Source: Candidatus Poribacteria bacterium | GTDB taxonomy: Bacteria; Poribacteria; WGA-4E; WGA-3G | Direction of reading: 5' to 3' | Assembly: GCA_022821725.1 (NCBI GenBank) | Contig: JAJEDB010000042.1 | Span: forward strand, 1-38,756 | DNA length: 38,756 bases | Shown here: positions 33,717 through 38,756 of the stretch, one piece after another | Position numbering within the stretch: the first letter of the stretch is position 1 | Layout of the letters: each line of letters begins with the position of its first letter | The notes under the pieces: model-generated | Told to the model about the DNA's origin: nothing | The model's input: the letters and a program-made list of their open reading frames with translations, nothing else | The model's database searches: none | Translations under genes and position numbers: made by a program

Positions 33717-34565
33717 ATGAAACTTGCCTTTTTTAATGATTATCAGCTCGGTGTAATAACAGAAGATGGCATCGTTGACATCGGCGGGGCACTCAGTAGT
33801 GTTTCCTATCATACGCCGCAAGAACTCATACGAACGGTGATTGAGGATTTTGATAATCTACGTCCGACAATAGAGGAAGCAGTTGAAAGTGGCACTGCTA
33901 CCGCTTTGGATGATGTCAGTTTTCAAGCACCCGTCCCGCGTCCCGGACAACTCGTCTGCCTTGCCGGCAATTACATTGAGCCGGATAGTCCGTCGCGCGG
34001 GGATTTCAATGCCTTTCTGAAATCACCGACCGGCATCATTGCCACGAAAGGAACGGTGGACCTACCAGAGGCTGACGTGACCGTGTTTCACTTTGAACCG
34101 GAATTATCCATTGTGATTGGTAAAACGGCGAAACATCTCTCCGAAGATAACGCCTTGGACTGTGTGTTTGGTTACACGCAATTTATTGATGTTTCCGCGC
34201 GGGGGTTACCAGGGGGGTTCTTCTTGGGAAAAAGCTGGCACACGTTTGCACCGATGGGTCCAGCGATCGTTACTGCTGATGAAGTGGCTGACGGAAACGC
34301 ACTCGGCGTGCAACTCTGGATTAACGATGGTCTCCAGCATGATTTCTCTACAAATTCCATGGCACGCTTTATCCCTGAATTGCTCGCAGAGGTGACCAGT
34401 GTGGTAACGTTGGAGCCGGGTGATGTTGTATCGACAGGGACGCACCATGAGGCACTCACCGCAATTGGAGACGGGGACACGGTAAAGTTATCCGTAGAAG
34501 GTTTCGGCCCAGCACTCACCGTTCATGTGAGCGATCCACTCAAGCGGACGACTTGGCGCGGTTAG
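33717..34565 (+). CDS. Fumarylacetoacetate hydrolase (FAH) family protein
   Basis: A 282-residue protein of the FAH/2-keto-acid hydrolase fold. The divalent-metal motif is E-x-E in VFHFEPELSIVIGK with the later Asp in QFIDVSARGLPGG. KSWHTFAPMGPAIV and GDVVSTGTHHEA match the family's 'KGFDTFCPLGP' and 'GTPxG' segments, with some divergence. Family members cleave C-C bonds in 2,4-diketo acids or hydrate/decarboxylate 2-keto acids, and one branch acts on 2,4-diketo-3-deoxy-L-fuconate. It is coupled to the upstream Gfo/Idh/MocA gene without any gap, which argues that the two act in the same sugar-acid or inositol-type pathway. Confidence 0.92.
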   Translation: MKLAFFNDYQLGVITEDGIVDIGGALSSVSYHTPQELIRTVIEDFDNLRPTIEEAVESGTATALDDVSFQAPVPRPGQLVCLAGNYIEPDSPSRGDFNAFLKSPTGIIATKGTVDLPEADVTVFHFEPELSIVIGKTAKHLSEDNALDCVFGYTQFIDVSARGLPGGFFLGKSWHTFAPMGPAIVTADEVADGNALGVQLWINDGLQHDFSTNSMARFIPELLAEVTSVVTLEPGDVVSTGTHHEALTAIGDGDTVKLSVEGFGPALTVHVSDPLKRTTWRG

Positions 34566-34611
34566 GGGATGGGTAGCACAGGTTTTCGCCCATCATCTAC
34601 GCAAAAAAGTG

Positions 34612-34641
34612 TTGACAACTGTATCAATGTGTGTGTATAAT
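34612..34641 (+). promoter_or_regulatory. Near-perfect sigma-70 promoter of IPT/LysM-like lipoprotein gene
   Basis: TTGACA at 34612-34617 and TATAAT at 34636-34641, spaced 18 nt. The gene starts at 34796, leaving a leader of nearly 150 nt in which no small ORF or riboswitch was recognised. Confidence 0.75.
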
Positions 34642-34795
34642 AGGTTAAGGTGTAATTTAGAGGTTTCCCTCTAACCACGAAATCCTTCTTCTAATAGAAA
34701 TCGCAAGTTTTGGCTTGCCGGCTGCGTTACTTTCAACAATAAAATTGAGCGCGATCCGAAATGAGAGCCTTCTTGACCATAAGGAGACAGAATTA

Positions 34796-35761
34796 ATGAA
34801 AAAACCCAGGATTTTCAACAGCAAGTTTTGGAGACCTGCCAGCGTCACCAAAAGAGCCGTGCCTGTTGTCCTCGCGATTGTCTGCGCGTGGATAGCGGGA
34901 TGTGCTGGCTGTAATCCGGAACCGATACCGAGCGGAATGAGTCCTACAGAGGGACCCGAAACCGGCGGGACAACCGTCCAGATTACTGGCGAAAAATTTG
35001 ATATGAAAAACGGCGTAACCGTGACGTTCGGCGGAAAAAATGCGCAAAGTGTAACCGTCCCAAGTGAAATGCAGATCACGGCAGTAACTCCCGGTGGCAT
35101 GGCAGGAGAATCTGTGTCCATCGTTGTTACCAATAAAGGGAAACCGGAAGTCCCGGTCACACTTTCACAGAAATTTACTTACACGGACGCAACCCCACCG
35201 ACAGTGACAATGAACGAGCCTGTAGATGGCACGGTTATCTCTGAATACGAGAATTCCCTGAATGTGATGGATAGCCTGTCGGTTTCCTTCAGCGAACCGA
35301 TTGACAGCAACAGCGTTGTCGTGGATGTAGCGGTTACGAAAACGGAAGATTCGATGAGTGAACCGATGAACGCGACACTGTCGGGGACAGTGACAGGCAG
35401 TGGCGATTCTGTGACGTTTACCTCCGATATGCCGATGCGCGCGGGACGTATGTACACGGTCACCGTCTCCGGTGCTACCGATATGGCGGGTAACGCCCTC
35501 GAAAGTTCGCACAGTTTCAGTTTCAGCATCACCAGTCCTGAAGTACTCGACAGATACCGTGTGCAGGAAGTGGATATTCAGGAAGAAAACGGCGAAGCGG
35601 CACTCAAGCGCATCGCTGCGCGTCCTGAAATTTTTGATGACTCGGAGATGTGGGAACGGTTGGTCGCCGCGAACCAAGACGATTATATCTTCGATCGAAG
35701 AAAACTGAGCGTGGGACAACTGTTATTGATTCCACGTGGGCGCGCGTGGGGTGATAAGTAG
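34796..35761 (+). CDS. Lipoprotein with IPT/TIG, Ig-like and LysM-like domains
   Basis: A 321-residue lipoprotein. The signal ends in lipobox WIAGC (Cys36). Residues about 43-125 form an IPT/TIG domain (PSGMSPTEGPETGGTTVQITGEKF, VTVFGGKNA-like). Residues about 130-245 form an Ig-like (Big_5 type) domain (PTVTMNEPVDGTVISEY, SLSVSFSEPIDSNSV, MRAGRMYTVTVSGATDMAGN). The last 65 residues (YRVQEVDIQEENGEAALKRIA, MWERLVAANQ, LSVGQLLLIPRG) follow the LysM peptidoglycan-binding pattern in diverged form. Together these suggest a cell-wall-anchored envelope protein. The ATG at 34796 has AAGGAG 10 nt upstream. It is followed by a leader-motif copy and a strong terminator. Confidence 0.85.
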   Translation: MKKPRIFNSKFWRPASVTKRAVPVVLAIVCAWIAGCAGCNPEPIPSGMSPTEGPETGGTTVQITGEKFDMKNGVTVTFGGKNAQSVTVPSEMQITAVTPGGMAGESVSIVVTNKGKPEVPVTLSQKFTYTDATPPTVTMNEPVDGTVISEYENSLNVMDSLSVSFSEPIDSNSVVVDVAVTKTEDSMSEPMNATLSGTVTGSGDSVTFTSDMPMRAGRMYTVTVSGATDMAGNALESSHSFSFSITSPEVLDRYRVQEVDIQEENGEAALKRIAARPEIFDDSEMWERLVAANQDDYIFDRRKLSVGQLLLIPRGRAWGDK

Positions 35762-35772
35762 CCTTAAACCAA

Positions 35773-35793
35773 CCGCAAGGAAAGCTTAAAAAA
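35773..35793 (+). repeat. Leader-motif copy next to a terminator
   Basis: CCGCAAGGAAAGCTTAAAAAA, not followed by a start codon; it merges with the terminator stem at 35797. Flank AACCAA upstream. Confidence 0.7.
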
Positions 35794-35796
35794 TCG

Positions 35797-35828
35797 AAAA
35801 GCCGTGTACCTACTGCACGGCTTTTTTG
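35797..35828 (+). terminator. Rho-independent terminator
   Basis: Stem AAAAGCCGTG (35797-35806) with CACGGCTTTT (35816-35825), 9-nt loop and trailing T-run. It ends the lipoprotein transcript just before the amylase gene. Confidence 0.85.
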
Positions 35829-35847
35829 TTGAGTGAAAGAGGAAATC

Positions 35848-37608
35848 ATGTTTGGTCCGCAAAGAGATTCTGAGAACCGTATCGCTGAGCACCGAAGTAA
35901 TTTAGTGGGTATAAAACACCTTCACCGATTAAATCTACCGCTTACAAACCCATCGCGACCGCAACCGAATCAACCGATTGACATTTATGTGACAACTTCT
36001 GGCGGTGTCGCCTACGATTCGGTTCGCTGTTGGGTGGACGTCGCGGGTGAGGCATCTACGTTTGAACTCGCCTTGAGGGGATCGGTATGGAACACACTTG
36101 AGTGGCGATATGTGCGCCACTGGCATGGACACATTCCACCGCAACCCAGCGGGACGGTTGTCCGCTATAGGATTGGTGGACGCGTCATGGGGTCAGATGG
36201 ATGGATCTTTGCGGATAACCAAGCGCGGGTGTTCTCCGAAGCAACCGAATTCGCGCTCTCTATTGACGATTTCGACGTGCCGAAGTGGGTCCGCGATGCC
36301 GTTATCTATCACATCTTCCTTGATCGATTCTATCCGGGGGACGGTGTGCCGTGGAAGAAACCGACAAATCTCTCCGGGTTTTTCGGTGGAACGCTCCGGG
36401 GGGCAATTCAGAAACTTGACTACATTCAATCGCTTGGATGCAATACAATCTATCTTTCACCCCTCTTTGCAAGTCCATCTCACCACGGCTACGATGCGAC
36501 AGATTATTATACCGTTGAACCTCGATTCGGCACGAACGCAGAACTGATAGAACTTATCAAAAAAGCGCATCAGCGTGGCATACGGATTATTCTCGATTTT
36601 GTTGCCAACCATTGGTCGAATCACCATCCGACGTTTCAAGCCGCGCAGCAGGACCCAGACAGTGCGTATCGAGCGTGGTACACATGGCAGCGCTGGCCCG
36701 ACGAATACGCAAGTTTCTTTACTGTGAAGGGAATGCCACAACTGAACTTAAAACACAAACCCGCGAGCGATTATTTATTGAAGTGTGCACAGCATTGGCT
36801 TCAGCAAGGTGTTGATGGATATCGGCTCGACTACGCACCAGGTCCACCACGGACGTTCTGGGCAGATTTTCGCCGAGCTTGTAAAGCCGTGAAGCCTGAC
36901 GCTTTTCTGTTCGGGGAGGTCGTGAGTCATTCCGAAGTCATCGCGTCCTATATCCCACATTTTGATGGGTGTCTCGATTTCCTGCTTGCGGATGCCCTCC
37001 GACGAACGTTTGTCCTTGAAACTTCGACACTGCAGGAATTTGAGGCATTTTTAGCAGCGCATGAGACATACTTTCCAGACCACTTTTCACTGCCAGCGTT
37101 TCTGGATAACCACGATATGACGCGTATCCTCTATTTGGCAAGGGAAGATAAGGCGAAAGTCAAATTGGCGGCATTGGCGTTGTTCACACTTTCCGCACCG
37201 CCTGTAATTTACAACGGAACCGAAGTCGGCGTTTCGCAGAGGAACCCACTTGGACGGTTCGAGGAGGCACGGTTGCCGATGCCGTGGGGGGATGCAGCAG
37301 ACAAAGACCTGTTGGACTATTTCCGACGCTTGGGAGCGTTGCGAAAGCAGTTTTCGGGACTTACTTCTGGTAGCCGAAAAGTTGTTCATCTGAACGTTCA
37401 AAAGGGGACTTACGCGTATCTACGCACTTCAGAAACGGATGCTATCCTCATCGCATTGAATACGAGTCGGCGTTCTCAAACGATTGATGTCCCGGTTTCG
37501 GCGTTTCAAATATCTGCGAAGGACCTGCTCACTGGAAATCGAGTGACAGTCTCAGAGGATTCCGTGAGCCTTTCACTGCCGGCGCAGAGCGGAGCGTTCG
37601 TCGTCTGA
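35848..37608 (+). CDS. Alpha-amylase family GH13 enzyme (neopullulanase/cyclomaltodextrinase-like)
   Basis: A 586-residue glycoside hydrolase. An N-terminal beta-sandwich of about 140 residues (CBM34-like, as in neopullulanases) precedes the TIM barrel, which starts at VRDAVIYHIFLDRFYPGD. Catalytic residues are the nucleophile Asp328 (DGYRLDYA), acid/base Glu357 (LFGEVVSH) and transition-state stabiliser Asp423 (FLDNHDM). The C-terminal all-beta domain ends KVVHLNVQKG to FVV. It would cleave alpha-1,4 (and possibly alpha-1,6) glucans. No signal peptide, so it acts in the cytoplasm on imported maltodextrins. The ATG at 35848 has AGAGGA upstream; an in-frame GTG at 35833 lies in the terminator tail. 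The downstream hairpin ends transcription. Confidence 0.93.
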   Translation: MFGPQRDSENRIAEHRSNLVGIKHLHRLNLPLTNPSRPQPNQPIDIYVTTSGGVAYDSVRCWVDVAGEASTFELALRGSVWNTLEWRYVRHWHGHIPPQPSGTVVRYRIGGRVMGSDGWIFADNQARVFSEATEFALSIDDFDVPKWVRDAVIYHIFLDRFYPGDGVPWKKPTNLSGFFGGTLRGAIQKLDYIQSLGCNTIYLSPLFASPSHHGYDATDYYTVEPRFGTNAELIELIKKAHQRGIRIILDFVANHWSNHHPTFQAAQQDPDSAYRAWYTWQRWPDEYASFFTVKGMPQLNLKHKPASDYLLKCAQHWLQQGVDGYRLDYAPGPPRTFWADFRRACKAVKPDAFLFGEVVSHSEVIASYIPHFDGCLDFLLADALRRTFVLETSTLQEFEAFLAAHETYFPDHFSLPAFLDNHDMTRILYLAREDKAKVKLAALALFTLSAPPVIYNGTEVGVSQRNPLGRFEEARLPMPWGDAADKDLLDYFRRLGALRKQFSGLTSGSRKVVHLNVQKGTYAYLRTSETDAILIALNTSRRSQTIDVPVSAFQISAKDLLTGNRVTVSEDSVSLSLPAQSGAFVV

Positions 37609-37628
37609 GATGTAGCGTAGAAAAGAGA

Positions 37629-37669
37629 AAGGGGACCGACAGCTACAGAATGCTGTTCTCGGTCCCCTT
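37629..37669. terminator. Bidirectional terminator
   Basis: Stem AAGGGGACCGA (37629-37639) with TCGGTCCCCTT (37659-37669), between the convergent amylase and haem-lipoprotein genes. An inner ACAGC/GCTGT pairing extends the hairpin. Confidence 0.85.
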
Positions 37670-37692
37670 CTTATGGGTGTTATGAGATGTGA

Positions 37693-38415
37693 CTATTGGG
37701 CGTCACCGTCTCCATTTCCATTACTGGCATCTTCCGCTCCGCCATTAGCCGCTCCGCCATTTGCGTCGCCCATGTCTTCCATGGTGGTCTCCATCATTTC
37801 ATCCATGGAGAGTGAGACGAAGACGCTGTCGTTAGCAGCTTGGGCGTGGCAGCCGTGACAGCCGTTCCCTGCATCTTCCAGATTAGACCCTCTGACTTGC
37901 ATATACTCGCCATCCGCGCTGGAACGTGCATATTTTTTATAGACCCATCCATTATGGGCATCATACATTTCGTCGTCGCTTTTCATCATTACAGCGACTT
38001 TATCGACAAATGTTTCGGTCTCATCCATAATTTCTTTGATGATTATAGTTCCAGCGGGGTATGCGGTTCCTGCCTTGTTCGCCATGGCACCGGCTTCGTT
38101 GATATAGACGGTGCGTGGGGTAAAGACATCGCTGCCTGGGTTATGGGCTGCCCCGGTTCCCGCGGGGTTCCCGGCTGCTGCAGCTTCTGCTACGGTCATC
38201 GTGGGGGCTGGAAGTGCAACGTATGGCCACGACATATACATCGTCGGGTCCACCATATCCTTCATCATTTTCATTGGGTCATCTCCAGCCATCGTGTCCT
38301 CAGCAGCCATCATATCATCGACGACAGGCTCCAACATTTTCTGACCTCTGTCACAGGATACGAAAGCGACAGAAGCGATTAAGATCGCAATCAGGGCGAT
38401 CCGAACTTTAGACAT
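37693..38415 (-). CDS. Cytochrome P460-like mono-haem lipoprotein
   Basis: A 240-residue exported protein with lipobox AFVSC (Cys21). The region YPAGTIIIKEIMDETETFVDKVAVMMKSDDEMYDAHNGWVYKKYA and the haem site CHGCH (Cys186, Cys189, His190) match the cytochrome P460 layout, where one c-type haem is bound near the C-terminus. Characterised P460 enzymes oxidise hydroxylamine to nitrogen oxides using a haem-lysine crosslink; whether that lysine is present here could not be checked. Flanking the domain are a Met/Asp-rich stretch (residues 31-60) and a Gly/Ala/Asn/Asp-rich tail (215-240), both low complexity. AAGGAG lies 9 nt before the ATG, and a good promoter is 125 nt upstream. Confidence 0.85.
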   Translation of the reverse strand: MSKVRIALIAILIASVAFVSCDRGQKMLEPVVDDMMAAEDTMAGDDPMKMMKDMVDPTMYMSWPYVALPAPTMTVAEAAAAGNPAGTGAAHNPGSDVFTPRTVYINEAGAMANKAGTAYPAGTIIIKEIMDETETFVDKVAVMMKSDDEMYDAHNGWVYKKYARSSADGEYMQVRGSNLEDAGNGCHGCHAQAANDSVFVSLSMDEMMETTMEDMGDANGGAANGGAEDASNGNGDGDAQ

Positions 38416-38538
38416 TGTGAAAACTCCTTATATTGTTAAAGTGGAAATCAACGAAGAATTGTAGGCTTTTAAGCGGAAAAACCCATCCACGCCATTGTGG
38501 TCCCCTTCGCGATCCAATACTACACAACTTCACTTTAA

Positions 38539-38567
38539 ATGATACAATATTTTGTCTTGTTTTTCAA
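38539..38567 (-). promoter_or_regulatory. Promoter of P460-like gene
   Basis: On the minus strand TTGAAA at 38567-38562, 17-nt spacer, TATCAT at 38544-38539. A leader of about 115 nt follows. Confidence 0.6.
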
Positions 38568-38619
38568 GGAAATTTTATAGTGGATCCTAAAAATAAATGG
38601 ACACTTTCCGTCCCCGGTA

Positions 38620-38641
38620 GGTGCGGTTTCCCAACCGCACC
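38620..38641. repeat. Palindromic intergenic hairpin
   Basis: GGTGCGGTT (38620-38628) and AACCGCACC (38633-38641) with a TCCC loop. It resembles a palindromic dispersed repeat, and the AACCGCA half is shared with the flank of the leader motif. It could also terminate the partial minus-strand ORF upstream of it. Confidence 0.6.
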
Positions 38642-38653
38642 ATAGGTGTCAAT

Positions 38654-38756
38654 TTAGGGATTTTCCATAGCGTCTTGGAGTTTCCGCCATGTTGTCTTGC
38701 TTCCAATGCTTCTCTGGAAATCGCCTCCGTTTTCAAACGCTTGCTTTATGTTTTTC
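38654..38756 (-). CDS. Partial ORF, C-terminal end only
   Basis: Minus-strand frame open from the window edge for 33 codons to a TAA at 38656-38654, encoding a hydrophilic end (FENGGDFQRSIGSKTTWRKL then QDAMENP). It is followed by a hairpin at 38620-38641. No family is recognisable from this fragment, and the gene start is outside the window. Confidence 0.4.
   Translation of the reverse strand, partial: KNIKQAFENGGDFQRSIGSKTTWRKLQDAMENP

Noticed and set aside
1..38756. CRISPR arrays, tRNA or rRNA genes, insertion sequences
   Set aside because: No regularly spaced repeats, cloverleaf-like or rRNA-like segments, or transposase motifs were recognised by reading; a tRNAscan/Infernal run was not possible here.

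Overview
The window looks like a chromosomal segment of a Gram-negative environmental bacterium, most plausibly a Poribacteria-like or related PVC/FCB-type lineage. This is inferred from gene content: three phytanoyl-CoA-dioxygenase (PhyH) proteins, two sulfatases, a PorV/PorQ-type outer-membrane barrel, a giant HEAT-repeat lipoprotein, an N,N-dimethylformamidase-like protein, sugar-acid enzymes and many degenerate dispersed repeats. No rRNA, tRNA, CRISPR array, integrase or insertion-sequence transposase was seen.

Layout. 1-1.7 kb: two poorly characterised genes (a helix-hairpin-helix-like protein and a small conserved protein). 1.7-7.6 kb: cell-envelope genes, namely a GT-C glycosyltransferase, a large secreted protein with a C-terminal sorting-like domain, and an adjacent PorV-like barrel. 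7.6-8.1 kb: a HicB/HicA toxin-antitoxin pair. 8.1-16.6 kb: sulfatase, a fused glycyl-tRNA synthetase (alpha and beta in one chain) and a 1290-residue HEAT-repeat lipoprotein. 16.7-23.8 kb: NIPSNAP, two PhyH oxygenases, a galactonate-dehydratase-like enolase-superfamily enzyme, a second sulfatase, glycerate 2-kinase and an amidohydrolase. 23.8-25.4 kb: an ABC-2 permease and a small lipoprotein on the minus strand. 25.6-28.9 kb: a zinc alcohol dehydrogenase and an SDR flanking a DNA methyltransferase with an overlapping endonuclease-VII-like nuclease, a compact candidate restriction-modification unit. 29.0-34.6 kb: a DMFase-like protein, a third PhyH, an Ldh_2 (YiaK-type) dehydrogenase, a Gfo/Idh/MocA oxidoreductase and an FAH-family hydrolase. 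34.8-38.4 kb: an IPT/Ig/LysM-like lipoprotein, a GH13 amylase and a cytochrome-P460-like haem lipoprotein. A partial minus-strand ORF runs off the right edge.

Functionally the window reads as degradation of sulfated or acidic carbohydrates and related organics (sulfatases, dehydratase, kinase, dehydrogenases, FAH hydrolase, amylase) mixed with envelope proteins and small defence or addiction modules. Most genes appear to be single transcription units. Several are preceded by near-consensus sigma-70 promoters at 9513, 22073, 25549, 30509, 32531 and 34612 on plus, and at 22010, 25442, 30463 and 38567 on minus.

The most striking non-gene signal is a short sequence family, core CCGCAAGGAAAATTAAAAA. 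It occurs about eleven times. Six copies end directly at a start codon (3551, 12692, 17156, 19419, 24673 minus, and a partial copy at 22910) and two lie just upstream of one (16707, 30625). One copy is inside a glycosyltransferase reading frame, one supplies the last codons and stop of a dehydrogenase gene, and one is joined to a terminator hairpin. This suggests a dispersed, possibly once mobile, repeat whose end has repeatedly been used as a translation-initiation leader.
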